From positions 1,887,824-1,951,823 of the forward strand of contig BLAL01000034.1 in assembly GCA_015698045.1 (NCBI GenBank): 64,000 bases of DNA. Direction: 5' to 3'. The position numbers were made by a program, and so were the translations under genes. Under the pieces are notes generated by a model. It did no database searches and was not told the DNA's origin. It saw nothing but the letters and a program-made list of their open reading frames with translations. Positions 1-12,863 of the stretch are shown in pieces. The stretch's first letter is position 1. Every line of letters begins with the position of its first letter. The DNA is from Rhizophagus clarus. Lineage: Eukaryota > Glomeromycota > Glomeromycetes > Glomerales > Glomeraceae.

Positions 1-1
1 G

Positions 2-64
2 CGTTTTCACCACGAAAAATGGCATCGAGAAGTAGAAGAAACTGACTGCAAAGATAAATTATAA
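2..64 (+). CDS. Possible 3' end of a gene cut by the window edge
   Basis: An open frame enters from the left edge and ends at a TAA at 62-64. It encodes about 20 residues rich in His, Glu, Lys and Arg (it includes HHEKWHREVEE), which looks more like a real protein tail than the AT-rich DNA that follows. It is too short to name and could be chance. Confidence 0.25.
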   Translation, partial: RFHHEKWHREVEETDCKDKL

Positions 65-1201
65 TATTTTTTAATTAAAATATATATATACAAGCTTTTT
101 TTATAATAACAATTATATTTATAAGCTTTTTTAATATTCAATACTTGATGAGTCATAGCAAATTAACACCTATGAGATAATGAACGACAGTATATATGTA
201 TTCATATGAGTCATATTTTTAATCTTTTTCATAATAATAAATTATTACAAGCTTTTTAATACTCATATACTTCGTCTAATTCCGTTTTAAATAATTTAAT
301 ATTTCTTAATTTTACAAATTCCTTTAAAAAAAATCACAGCCTAATGATTCTTTAAATTTATTCTATTTACAATACTTTCTGAAATAATAATAAAAAAAAA
401 TTCATTTGAACTAAACTAGAGAACATTATGTAATTGAGTACTATAGAAAAGGTGGGTATTTCTTCGATAGTCTTTAACCAATACTTTAAGTGTAACAAGC
501 TGTGTGCTGAAAGAAACTGGGTTTCTTGGAGAAAGTCTCCCTATATACCTTGCTTTGAGCTTGCCTTTATTGATATACAAGACCACCTTTCTCAATTCCA
601 GATAGTGAGGGCTTGTTTCGACCGGACAGAATTCCTTCATGATTTTTACAATTTCACCTTTAAAATTGGATACTGAGTCGGGTACGCATTTAGATGGATT
701 TTTTTTTTTTTTATTTTTCTTTATCCAAAAGTGTCGTAGATGTCGGCTATGAATTTTGGAAATAGACACGTTTGAGTAGGTCAGTATCATATGATTGTTA
801 CTTTATAGCTGGATCGCATTGGGTTTGAAAGATTTATTATTATTGGACTTTGCTAAATTTAATGGCATTCAATCGTTCCTAAGATTTAAAAGATGGATTC
901 TTAGAGTTTTCACTTATTTCACAGTTGAGAACGTTGTTATTGTAGAATAGTATTATAACATTCTTCCTACAAAACTGGTTCAGAGTTTTAGCCGAATGTG
1001 ACAGTCTTAATAGTTAATTTGTTTTTGAGGTTAGTTTTATTACGCCTAGTTGAAGTTTTTTCATTAAATTGTAATCAAATAAAGTTTCTTTAGTTCGAGT
1101 TTCATAATATGATCACGTGTGAATGAAAAGTGATTGGATTATCCATTTGTGATTATCGGTTATCGAGCATTTTTTTCTGTTACCATCTTAAATTATTTTA
1201 A
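65..1201. other. Intergenic region with one odd open stretch
   Basis: Mostly AT-rich. The stretch at about 430-780 is less AT-rich and is open on both strands (80 codons forward, 124 reverse). The reverse frame has a Lys/Arg-rich core (GKLKARYIG) faintly like the integrase C-terminus of Ty3-type elements. No start context, introns or clear domain support a gene. I regard it as a possible old coding relic. Confidence 0.3.
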
Positions 1202-3758
1202 ATGAGTTCGATTTTTCGATTTTTAGGACAAAGTTTACCTCATTTCAAATATAACTCATTTATCAGGAAGCATTATGATATTATCTCTATTAGAAATTTC
1301 TCTATAAAAAGTCCAATAAAAGAAGAGTATTTAGATAATTTAATCAAGTACGTGATAATTTTCTTTGTTATTTATATATAAACTTTTTTAAAATAAAAAT
1401 CTTTTAGAGATAAAGCCTTCAGGCAAGTTTTGGACGATATAAGTAAAGTTTTGTCTTCTACTGCTCCCATAAACGATTCCTTACGTCAAATAGAAGATTA
1501 TGAAGAAGATAAGCCATATATGCGCAAATCACCTGAAGCAATCTTTGGTACTAAAAGAATCGGCTGGGTAATATTACCTGATTGGTTAAACGAAGCAGTC
1601 CTAGAAATTGTAAAAGGTAAATTTAAACGAAAAATGTTCGATGTGTGCGATTAAACTTGATATACTATTAATGAAATTTTTTATAGAATATGATAAGGAA
1701 ATGATTAGAAATGATGCAAAACGAATTTATCAATCTCTGCGGTCCACCACCGGCTATAATCTTAAGTCTGATGTAGATTTTAAGGGTAATGGTTAATCGA
1801 TTTTATATTAATGATTAATAGGGCCATGTAATTTATTAATTTCTTCATTCTTTCAAGACCCTATCATGGGCCCATGCAAAAGCGCAAGAAATGCATTCAA
1901 ACGTTTTGCTCTGGAAAATGAAGTTAAACCTCACATTCTTGAATATGGTACTCGTGAAGCAATTGCTTATATTGCTGGGTATTTACCAATTGCATATGGT
2001 CCAATTTTCAACGTTCTTACTGAATTAAAAAGTAGAATTCCGGATTTCTCGCCTCAGAGTGTTATGGATTTCGGAACTGGGCCTGGAACTGCAATATGGT
2101 AACTGTAAAGCCTTATGAAAAATGTTATGTTATATTATTAATTGATGTTGTATATAATTTTATCAGGGTAACACATAATATTTGGGATAAAAATGTTTCG
2201 AATTATTTAGGGATTGATATATCCGAATCAATGTTGAGAACAGCAGAGGAACTGTTGTCATGTACGTATTCTTATAAATTTATTTGACAATTGAATCAAT
2301 AGCTACTAATTAATTATTTAATACCTTGTTATAAGTTCAACCTAAAGAGGATCGAATAAAGAATATCGAATTTAAGCGTTACCTGTCCTATGAGCCACAC
2401 GTAAAACGCGATTGATTTTTTGTTAGCTAATTATGTTAAATACATCATTTTAAAGATTAAACTTTTAATCTCTTACTCTAGCAATTGAAACATGATCTCG
2501 TGATTAGTGCATTTACTTTGAATGAGTTACCGAATGATGATATCAGAGAAAACGTTTTGGAATCCTTATGGAATAGGACGAATGATTTATTGGTCAATAT
2601 TATGAATTTTCTTTGTTCTTATATTATTCCAGTCTAACCTTAACCTTTTTTTAGGTTTTGATTGAAAATGGTACTCCAGCTGGGTTTAAAATAATAGCGG
2701 AAGCACGTAAAAGAATTTTAAATATAAACAAACAACAAAATAATGAAGTTGAGTTAACTATCGACAATTTTGAAGATAAGACTAAAAGTACAACAAAATA
2801 CGGAGCTCATGTGGTTGCACCGGTTAGTTTATATACAAGCTATTATTATTAATGTTATTTAATTGACATTGTAATAATGAACATTGTGATTAGTGCCCAC
2901 ACGATGGTATTTGTCCTCTGTTAGGATCAAGAAATTGGTGTCATTTTTCACAACGTATAAACAGGCCGTCATATCTCGTATGTATCATAGAAAATTATTA
3001 AATTATATATGCAAATACATCATTAGCGTAAAAATTTTATCATTTAGATGCACACGAAAAATGTAAAAAACAACAACTTTGAAGATTCGAAATATTGCTA
3101 CGTCATCCTTAGAAGGGGACAACGGCCAAAGCTGACAACGGGAGTCGCTTCAACAAACGCAGATAAACCGTCATTGAATGCTGACAACACTCGCGGTGTG
3201 ATACTTGTATTCTGTTATAAATGTCTTGTTTTTTGAGATTTAGTTTTAATCTTATTCAATTCCGAACTTATTAATAGATTTAACGGTCAAGGCTTATCAT
3301 TGGTCACGTTTAGTTATGCCACCTATGAAACGCAGTGCACACGTTGTTTTGGATTATTGTTCAAAAACAGGCAAATCACTTTACATGAAATAGCTATTAA
3401 TAATGTTTTTGCGTTTATTTAAATTTTAAATAAAATGATTCTTTATATAGGTTACATCGAAAGAGGTATTATCCCAAAGTCTCAAGGAAAAGTTCCATAT
3501 CGGGATGCACGTAAATCCATATGGGGCGATTTGTTCCCACATGAACCAAAGAAGCCTGCTGTACGTAGGTACGTTCCACAGTATGTCGAAAAAATAAATG
3601 TAAAGAGTAGAGAAAAAGATAAAATGAGAATTCCAAGTGGACAACGAAGTAACAAAAAGAAAAATCAATTTTTCAAGAAGAAAGAAAGACGTGAGAAGCG
3701 TGATGATAATGTAGAATTATCGATTGCTCAATATTCTGAAACAGTGGACTTTATATAA
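1202..3758 (+). CDS. RSM22: Rsm22/METTL17-type mitochondrial ribosome assembly protein
   Basis: Predicted mitochondrial member of the Rsm22/METTL17 family, which has a methyltransferase fold, binds an Fe-S cluster and helps mature the small mitoribosomal subunit. Twelve exons are read: 1202-1347, 1408-1616, 1687-1785, 1858-2098, 2167-2261, 2336-2400, 2482-2592, 2655-2822, 2894-2977, 3048-3195, 3278-3370 and 3451-3758, giving 588 residues. The N-terminus is basic, hydroxylated and lacks acidic residues, as in mitochondrial presequences. The SAM-site motif DFGTGPGT lies at the end of exon 4 and YLGIDISESML follows in exon 5. The family cysteine signature CPHDGICPL with a nearby WCHFSQR is on exon 9, and SQGKVPYRDARK with WGD is on the last exon, before a Lys/Arg-rich tail. 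The eleventh intron starts with GC (ACAG/GCAAAT) and restores the expected TGYIERG junction. Family identity is firm; exact exon edges are by eye. Confidence 0.9.
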
Positions 3759-3921
3759 TAATAGATAAATGAAATATATCTATTATTATTAGAAAGAATT
3801 ATTAACAGAAAAAGTAATGATAAATGTTTATTATGTAATTTATAAATTATATATAATAATTTAAATATAAATAAATATACAAGTTCATGATGATAATTAT
3901 GATGAACAATTGAACAATTCA

Positions 3922-4822
<901 letters not shown>

Positions 4823-4825
4823 ATT

Positions 4826-5093
4826 TTAGCTCTTATTTTCTGATAAATAAAGAATAACTTTTTAAATAAAGAATAACTTTGGCATAATAATTTAATAAAA
4901 ATTTACCTCTATGTCTAACTAAAGAAACGTATGCTGAAACTCCAATACTTAACACAGCTAAAATAGCGACAGGGTGAGGTCCTTTTGTATTTGGATTTTG
5001 AGAAGGCTTTATTGTCTCTTTTTTAATTTGGTTATTTATAGAGCTAACAGAAAAGTTTCGCAATATTTTGAAGAACGCAAGAGTTTTTTGCAT
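4826..5093 (-). CDS. Small single-span, mitochondrial-type protein upstream of UMP-CMP kinase
   Basis: Two exons (4907-5093 and 4826-4839) give 66 residues. The first 20 residues are basic and amphipathic (MQKTLAFFKILRNFSVSS), like a mitochondrial targeting peptide. Residues about 40-58 (HPVAILAVLSIGVSAYVSL) form one membrane span, followed by a basic tail. The frame stops with TAA one codon before the kinase ATG and in the same frame. The splice acceptor at 4840 lies only 17 nt before that ATG. Either this is a tiny independent gene sharing a transcript with the kinase, or it is the N-terminal anchor of a longer kinase isoform now cut off by the TAA. I recall N-terminal extensions in some fungal kinases of this family, but cannot check it here. 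Confidence 0.5.
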
Positions 5094-5285
5094 AATATGC
5101 TCAAATTTTTTTTCACTTTGAGAAGACTAAACCTTATTTCAATTCGGGTACCACTACATCAGATAAAACAAAAGATTACTTTAAATATATCTGTGTAATA
5201 GATCATCAAGTAATTTTATATATAGGTTTTACCTGTGTTCTGTTCTAAAAAAAAAAATTTTTTTTTTCTACCAAAAAAAATTATA
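5094..5285. promoter_or_regulatory. Shared upstream region of a divergent pair
   Basis: The 192 bp between the start codons of the minus-strand kinase/small-protein locus and plus-strand QCR10 must hold both promoters. It contains homopolymer A and T runs (about 5248-5280), common in nucleosome-poor fungal promoters. No specific factor site is claimed. Confidence 0.4.
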
Positions 5286-5579
5286 ATGTCGTCTCTTCAA
5301 TTTAAAGTTCAACCTCATATCAAGAGACTAACTCTAGAAAGAGCAAGATTATGGTACATAATTTAAAATTTATTATTATTCATTCATTCGTTCATTCATT
5401 CATTTCTAATGTTATTAAATTAAAATTAAAATAAAAGGGCACCATCCGTCGTAGGTTTTGCTGGAACTCTTGGTATAGCAGCTTTACTTTTCACTGAAAC
5501 AGTCCCAAGAGTTCGTCGAGATGTTTTAAGCAATATTCCTATTCTTGGCAATTATTGGCCTCAAGCAGAAAAAAAATGA
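5286..5579 (+). CDS. QCR10: Cytochrome bc1 complex subunit 10
   Basis: Small single-span subunit of ubiquinol-cytochrome c reductase (complex III) in the inner mitochondrial membrane. Two exons (5286-5353 and 5438-5579) give 69 residues, about the usual length. The family pattern is clear: an N-terminal basic helix, a Trp-Ala-Pro start to the membrane segment (VVGFAGTLGIAALLFTE), then VPRVRRDVLSNIPILGNYW, which matches the conserved P-R-x-x-R-D and I-P-x-L-G elements of QCR10. The intron carries an ATTC microsatellite at about 5383-5404. Intact. Confidence 0.88.
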
Positions 5580-6106
5580 ACTCTAAATTATTTAGATTCA
5601 AACAGTTATTAAATTTCTTGGAAGAAAATAAAATCCAACTATTTAGTTTTTAGTTAATTTACACTATATTAAAATTGATTAATTATGAGAAATATAGATT
5701 CTCGGAAATAAATTATAAGAAATTGATTCAATAATTTTTATTTTTAGGAAATATACTAAAATATACCAACTTTATAATGTAATATAAATAACTTTTAATG
5801 CCTTATTTGGAACCTCAATAATAATATTTTGTTATCCTGTACTAAAATGAGTGATAGTTCACACTTTTTTTACACGATCAGGTCTTTATTAGTATACTAC
5901 TAACCATTGCAATCGTATAATTAACGTGCATAATAATTTATTTAGAACAATTTATAATTTAAATAGAAACAATTTGTTACCAGTAACACTATAATAAATA
6001 TTATGTTTGCTTATGACTAAGCAAATGCAATAAGCAAAAACTTTAAAACTCGTAAATATTGCAAGCAAAAAAAAAAATATATATTTGCAATCAAACATCA
6101 TCAATA
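5580..6106. other. Intergenic, convergent 3' ends
   Basis: AT-rich DNA between the 3' end of QCR10 and the 3' end of the minus-strand FAR1-type gene. I see no open frame, RNA gene or repeat that can be supported. Confidence 0.5.
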
Positions 6107-8633
6107 TTAAACATTAGCTTCCAGTATTTGAAGTGGCTTGTCGTAAGCAGGCTGTTTGTTGTATTTACGTTTTTTCCTAGCTTTTTCGTAATCAACTTCT
6201 AAAGGAATATTCCACTGCGTCAATGATTGTTGATTTTGATTTTGATTTTGCATATTTGCATTTATGAATTGAATTGAACTTGACGATAATTGTTGCTGGT
6301 CTACTCCTTGTGGTTCTTGTTCAGGTTGAAATTCTATTAAATTGAACTGATATGGTAAATCTCGGTTAGATTGAATTTCTGATGTTGAAACAAATGATGA
6401 TTGTAATGTAGTAAATTGAATAGATTGTAGATCCTGATTTTGTTTCTTAAATATTGGAAATTAGATTTAAGCTTTGTTTCGTAAAAGTTAAATAAAATGA
6501 TTTTTGAATAAAAATTATTGCTAACCTGGTTGGTATTTTTTTCCTGCGGTTGGATAAATATTTGCGGATAGGAACTAAATAACATTTCTTGTAAAGTTTG
6601 TGTTGATGAATACTTTGTAAAATCTGTATGTTCCTGTATCTGAGATGAACTCAGTTGAGAATCTAGAATTTGTGGCTCATTTTTGTCAAAAAGTTGATTT
6701 TGAAAATGCAAATTTGAATTAAATTTCAATTTCGAATATTCTTGTGAAATTAATGGTTGATTATTAGTTCGAAAAGTTTGAGGAACAAATTGAAGATGTG
6801 ATTGCGATCGAGAATAACAAAATTTTTCCTGCATTTGAAATTGCTTATCTAAAGGATATAAGTTCACTTGAGATTGTAATATCGGTTGTGGTTGAGTTTG
6901 TAACAGAAAAGAAGGATTTAATTCATTTGAATTGCATTGAGAAAAAGGAGCAACATTCGATGGAAAAGGCTGACAAGTTTCTTCTTGTATATTTATTGTT
7001 TCTTGTGATGATAAAAGCTGTTGTGATAGGAATTGAACCTGCGACTGGTTCTGTGATATTTGTGAATTATGAGACAGATTTTGTTTTTGTATTGAATCAA
7101 TTTCTGATTGACTTTGTAAAAGTTGCAACAATTCAGTCTGACTTTGTGAAGTCACTTCAGACGGTTGCGCTGTCAAATCATTCTTGCTTTTACACGGATG
7201 ATCTCGTACTTCTAGTAACTGCTGTTGAGACCTTAAATGTATGTTTTTCTTGGAGGGTCGTCCTTTTTGTGCAGGAATATTTTTAACTGTTATACTGCCA
7301 GCAGGATAATTACATATAATATCTGCGGTTGATGAGGAAGAAAGTGTTATTGTTGTCATATTATCTTGAGATAAACTTGTCACAGAAGTAGAATCGATAT
7401 TTGCAGATTCACAAATATCATCAAATGCTTGTTGTAAAACTGCTTTAACTTTATTTGTGTATTCATGGCTTGAGCATGCCAATGAAGCTACACGTGCTGC
7501 TAGAATGATGGTTTCAACCACTCTTTTTTCAGTCTCACGAATCTTGATTTTCTTCCTATTTGCATAATTCAAATTGACAATATATAATACATTATATATA
7601 ATAAATAAAATTTTACATTTTATAGTACATTCAATTAGAATTAATAATTTTCCAAGGCATTTATTAGATATTATTTAATCCAATTTAAAACATATTGAAG
7701 TTAAAAACCTACCTCTCCTCTGCTAAACGATTGTAAAATCTTCTTTCATCCCAAGATAAATTTGGGAATTCTTGTTGCATTAATTGTCTTATATCTCCTG
7801 TTGAAAGACCCGAGTTGGCATATTCTGCTATCCTTTGAAGGACATTAGGAGGCCAAGGAGCCGGAATATTTTCAGGAATTAAATCATGATTATGTTGTGC
7901 ATGCTGCGGATTATTTGATTTCCTGAATTCCCATTGGTTGTTGTCATCTTTAAATAGGACAATTCTCCATTTACAGTCACATTTGATCGAAGAACGTTTT
8001 CGTTTAGTTTGTTTACTAGAATCAGCTATCCCTTCGCGTGAACAATAAATATAAATATTCTAAAATTGCAAGAAAATAAGATTAAAAACCGAGATTATTA
8101 TCATTCTAAGTATCAAAAGTTATTCAAATTTATATAGGTCTTTTTTAACTAAAGTATCAATCAATGATATTTAAAGTAAATCAGATATATTAATGATAAT
8201 AGGATTAGCTATGGATTAGTTATGTTTGATACGCAATTGCATAATTTTATGACTCTTGTCAATTTATATCATATCTCAACCGCAGCAAATTTTATTTTCG
8301 TCAAGAAAGCGTAAAAGTACTGACCTTATTTGAACTGGTTTCTTGTTTCATTGTGAAACCATATTCTTTTGCTAACTGTCGACAATATGATAAAGCCTCT
8401 TTCGCACTCTGAAATTTCGAAGGTATAATACGTGCATAAAAGTTATCCATCTGTACATAAATAAAAGACGGTTTTTTGTTGTAGTTATTTTTTTAATTTG
8501 ATAAAATTGATCATCGATAAATAAAAAATTGCAAGTTTACCATGGTTGAAGGTGATATTTGTGTATTTATTTCATAAAAATGTAACGCATACAGGCTTGT
8601 AATTACGTCACCTTGACTAGGAACGTAAGACAT
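6107..8633 (-). CDS. FAR1-type DNA-binding, glutamine/serine-rich transcription factor-like protein
   Basis: Five exons (8541-8633, 8325-8450, 7713-8059, 6526-7555, 6107-6445) give 644 residues. Residues about 32-135 resemble the FAR1/WRKY-GCM1 zinc-binding fold: an AKEALSYCRQLAKEYGF helix, then a basic KQTKRKRSS stretch, CDCKWRIVLF and the His pair in HAQHNHDLIP. FAR1 domains derive from Mutator-type transposases and act as DNA-binding modules. The next 90 residues (PWPPNVLQRIAEYANSGLS, then WDERRFYNRLAEER) form a helical linker also seen with such domains. From about residue 190 the protein is low complexity, rich in Gln, Ser and Asn, as in activation regions, and ends in a basic patch ARKKRKYNKQ that may be a nuclear signal. 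No transposase catalytic domain is present, so a host regulator is more likely than an active element. Target genes cannot be inferred. Confidence 0.72.
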
Positions 8634-9556
8634 AAATATATAACTTAAAAAAAGGTTAAAGAGAAGTTTAAAAGACAGCAAACGATGATAAGAAATAAGA
8701 TAAATAAGGTAATATTAGTATTATTTATACTAAGTGATTACATATGTAAGTCGTCAACAAACAACAAGCAAAATCGGGAATACTATTATATACATACTGC
8801 TGTCAGACATGTCAGACACAAATAAATTGAAATTTGACACTGACATTTATTAAGGGGCATCAGTTTGTTGTTGCTTAGCACTTCCCAAACTGTATTTTCA
8901 TATAAACAAATAATAACAAGGATCGAAAGTGTTTTTCCAAAAGAAGCCAACCGCAGTTTATTACATAGTCCGGCATCAGATCATCAGATCTTTATTTGTA
9001 AAATAATATAATAAAATATTTTAATGAACTATCTTAGGAAAATTTCATGACTAATCTTTTGATGCAACATTGAATCAATTCAAACTATTAGAGAATTAAA
9101 GTTCTTCATTTCTGATGGTTTATTACACCTTAACTTATATGATCTGTTCGCTAATTATTTGTCTTTCAAAATATCCAAGAAAAACTCGTTCTATTTCTTA
9201 AAAAACGCATATTACCTTGAGTAGTATTAAAGATTGCAAAAATTGCAAAATGAGGCTTATTTTAAATTCTATTTCTGCGATTGTGGAAATCACATCTTCC
9301 GAATATGGATAGATAAAATCTTTTGCTCTTTGACTAATTATATAATGCAAGATCTTCCTAAAAAGGAAAATGTCACATCAAAATTCATATCATCCTCAAT
9401 TTTGTGATCCCATGTAGCTGTATATTGAAAATAGGCGAATAATAATAAACCATAATACTTTGTTTAAATATTTATACTTTTTATTTATCAATTTAAGGTT
9501 AAATCATTGGTTTTCCGTAAAATTAACTCTAAAGATTTTCCGCTGCCGTATAAATG
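8634..9556. other. Intergenic, one splice-flanked fragment
   Basis: Mostly non-coding. On the minus strand, about 9360-9225 is open and bounded by an AG and a GT (it reads ILHYIISQRAKDFIYPYS and continues), so it could be a lone exon or relic. No neighbouring exon joins it convincingly, and I do not call a gene. Confidence 0.35.
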
Positions 9557-10446
9557 TTAAAATGATTCGTACGAAAGATGACCTCCTTTTCTCCTAATTT
9601 TACTTTCAATTTGCAACTCTTTTTCCTTTTCATTTAATGTCTTTAACCTATTAACTTCAGATGAAACTTTTTTATCCAGGTCATCTTTAGACATTTCCTC
9701 TGATTTCATCATTTTTTCTACATTTCTGTCAAACTTTTTTTGTCCTTTAATACGATTCAATAACTTTTTAAAATCTCGTTTCCCCATTTTTGGGGTTTGT
9801 CCATCTTCAATTATCGTAGGAGATACTCTAAGAGATGGTTCAAGCTCTATTCTTGCTAATCGTTTTATGAGCATAGAATATTTTAGATCTTTCGGTGTAT
9901 CTACATATTCTAAAACTGCCATTGGTGCATTATCCCCATCACGATATCCTAATTTATGGATGCGTGTGTAACCTCCTTCACGAGTTCGATAACGATCTGC
10001 CATCTCGCTAAAGAGTTTGGGAATTGTCAAATGATGTTCCTATATATATATAAAAAAAAAAAATGTTTAATCAATCTATTGACTTACTTATAAAGTAACA
10101 ATGCTAGAATGTCAAATAATATAAACTTTTTCAAAACAAAAGTTTGATACTTACCCGAAGAAATCTCATTGCTTGAGTTTTAGCATGTTCGTCCCCTCTC
10201 TTTCCCCATGTTACCATCTGTAGTCATCAAATAAATTGAATGTAGAATTCTTTTAAAGATAAAATAGCGTTAATATTCAATTTTTAAATTATTCACCTTC
10301 TCAGCTAGTCTACTTGCCGATTTAGCTTTTGGTAAAGTGGTTTTTATTCTATTGTGTACAATTAAAGAGGAGACCATGTTTCGTAACATTGCCATTCGGT
10401 GACTAAAGTTACGACCTATCCTTTTGTGATGTTTTCCGTGCTTCAT
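9557..10446 (-). CDS. MRPL8: Mitochondrial large-subunit ribosomal protein bL17m
   Basis: Three exons (10297-10446, 10155-10217, 9557-10039) give 231 residues. The N-terminus [20 protein letters not shown] is the hallmark of bacterial-type L17 (basic, with the R-x-x-x-H-R-x-A-M pattern). It is followed by [20 protein letters not shown] and [13 protein letters not shown], which match the L17 core. Exon 3 holds [23 protein letters not shown] in two overlapping parts of the fold, the usual L17 C-terminal signature, ending in MAVLEYVD. The last 100 residues are a charged extension beyond bacterial length, common in fungal mitochondrial versions. No separate presequence is obvious. MRPL8 is the yeast name for this orthologue. 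Confidence 0.9.
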
Positions 10447-10786
10447 TTTGATGTATGATGTACTATTGTTAATTTAAAAGATATTAACAAATCATTAAAA
10501 TAATGAACAAGACGAAATTCAAAAATAAAATACGAAAAAATACTTCCTTTTTATTTGGTGATCTAATGATATGCAAGGAAAAAAAAATTCTGGTGATCTG
10601 GTGTGACATTTGAAAATCTTACTTCGAAGACTGTAAATATTAGCAATTATCAAATATCATTATATCAGTGTAGCATTTATATACTGAGAAAAAAGAACAA
10701 AGGGAACTACGATATGCGAGTATTAGAGAGCATTAGCTTGTAAATTTGACTCATCGGGGTTTTTTTTACAAAAAGGATTTATTGAA
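10447..10786. promoter_or_regulatory. Shared upstream region: bL17m and Ap4A phosphorylase
   Basis: 340 bp separate two outward-pointing start codons. It must hold both 5' untranslated regions and promoters. A T-run precedes the phosphorylase ATG. No specific element is recognised. Confidence 0.4.
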
Positions 10787-12044
10787 ATGCAAACCAATTT
10801 TGAGAACAAAGTCACTGAAACTTATGAACGAGCGCTTAGACGTGGAGAACTATATTTTATAGAAAGCACTATTGCTAATATAACAGAGAATGATATTGAG
10901 GTATTTTTAATAGACTTATATTAAACCTTTAAATTAACCTCAAAACTATAAAGTTTACTCAAAAGTTACAGTTTGAAATACGTTTTGCACCTAGTTTAGC
11001 AAAAAAACCTACAGCTGAGCATACGGAAGAAAGCCCAACGAAACATAAGGTGGTTGATCCGTTCGCACCATATAGCCAAGAACTTTTTGTACAAGAATTT
11101 GAGCACCACGTTATTTTATTGAATAAATTTTGCGTAGTTCCTAATCATATCTTGGTTGTTACTAAAGGTATTTACAAATCTCTAGATTTTTCGGATTCTT
11201 ATTATTGATATTATTTTAAAAATCATGAATGGAAACTTTTCTAGAATATGAAGAGCAATCGAATTCTCTTAATCAAGAAGACCTGGCCACTGTATGGTAT
11301 TGCATGATGCAAATAAAGAGTCAAAATACGATTGCTTTCTATAATTGTGGTAACAATTCTGGTTCAAGGTATTGATATAGAAGAAAAAAGTCTTCAAAAT
11401 TTTGTTTATTAAATGCCCAAAATAACGAATTTTTATTATATTAATTAAATCATGATATAAGTCAGCCACATAAACATGTACAAGTAATTCCCTTACCAAG
11501 TGATGTCCGTTTTAGTCCTCCCATCAACGCTATTATTTACAAACATCAGAATAAAATGCCAGGTAAAAAATTAATATAATAAATTTATTTAAAAAATTTA
11601 ATATTAAAGTTATGATTTAATTATGTAGGTGAAATCTTCAGTTTTTCAGAATTGCCTTACGTTCATTATGTGGCTCTATTAGATCCTCAACAATTGAGCG
11701 GACATCATGGTCATAATTATAAAGAGATTGTTAGTCAATATTTAACTAAAAATTATCTTTCATTGGTAAATGCTATGACCGAGGGATTTCGCGCTTCATC
11801 ATTGACTGGAAGTTTTTCATACAACTTTTTGATGACTCACACATGGATTATGATAGTTCCAAGAAGTAGTGAGAAATATGAGCAAATTTCTGTCAATTCC
11901 CTTGGATTTGCAGGGATGCTTTTGGTAAAGAGAGAGGAAGAATTGGAATTTGTTAAAAATGTTGGGTTATTACGTGTCTTAGAAGGCGTAGCCGTCTCAA
12001 AAGATAAAGACCAATTAATTGATAATATTCATATTTCAGTATGA
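10787..12044 (+). CDS. APA2: Ap4A phosphorylase (ATP adenylyltransferase, Apa1/Apa2 type)
   Basis: Fungal diadenosine tetraphosphate phosphorylase, cleaving Ap4A with phosphate to ATP and ADP. Five exons (10787-10900, 10972-11167, 11245-11368, 11462-11562, 11629-12044) give 316 residues, a normal length. The HIT-like active site QPHKHVQVIPLP is at the start of exon 4, with the nucleophilic His in the HxH. Before it come FCVVPNHILVVTKEYEEQ and AFYNCGNNSGSSQ, which match the substrate-binding part. The C-terminal region SYNFLMTHTWIMIVPRS and NSLGFAGMLLVK matches the conserved end of the family. Exon 2 could alternatively begin six bases earlier, adding two residues in frame. The numbered paralogue (APA1 versus APA2) cannot be told, so the symbol stands for the family. 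Confidence 0.92.
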
Positions 12045-12863
12045 TTAGAGTATGCATAATATGCATTTATTATTATTTTAAGTTGTCTCGCTAATTATTG
12101 GCTTCATTGATATCTAACCCAAAATATATTTATTATAATTATTAAAAAATTACATTATCGCCATATTAATAAAACAAATGTAATAATTAAACGTTTTTTG
12201 TTACATAGCCAATCTGAAATGCAAGTTTTGACAGATCTTTAATAAAAAAAAAAAAAAAAATTTATTACCAGGAAACAATAATAATTGTACGGATTTATCA
12301 ACCATAGAAAGATTGCATATATCAACATTGCACTATTTTTTCATTAGGGCTTATTGATTTATAAATCTATAAAAGGGTTTATACGAACCGAGTACCTTTT
12401 TGGGCAAATTAATGTGATAACAGCATACCGCAGTTTTTTCATATTTCTTCAACGAGTTAATTGAAACGTCTTACAACGCTCTTACGATGATTTTAAAGTA
12501 TTGACTTGTTAGCCATATTTGTACCGATAAGCTCAACAAAATTAAGGTTTACAGATCACCAGGAACTTAAAAAAATTTCCTGTGATACCAGTTTGTTTTC
12601 CTAATTAAATATGTATTGATGCAAGGAATAGGCGAACTCTTTCAGCCCGGGTATTTGCTTTTGTTGTAGAACAAATTTGGCGTGCGAAAAAACATATTGT
12701 CCAACTGTAAAGATTTAACAAAAAAAAAAAAAATCGATGAAATTTCAATATAAAAGCTTCGCGATTTTCCTCGTTTTTTTGAGCAATAATCCAATTCTCT
12801 ACATAATACATTTTATTAAATTTTAATACATTTTAATTGAGAAAAAAAAAAAAAAAATTAAAA
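12045..12863. other. Intergenic region
   Basis: Non-coding between two plus-strand genes; several homopolymer A tracts (12242-12258, 12720-12732, 12842-12857). A 68-codon minus-strand open stretch at 12605-12811 has no domain, partner exon or conserved look, and I take it as chance. Confidence 0.45.

Noticed and set aside
416-790. 124-codon minus-strand frame with a faint integrase-like GKLKARYIG
   Set aside because: No ATG context, no partner domain and an equally open forward frame; similarity too weak to call an element.
6798-7286. 162-codon plus-strand frame
   Set aside because: Lies opposite the Gln/Ser-rich exon of the FAR1-type gene; a composition shadow.
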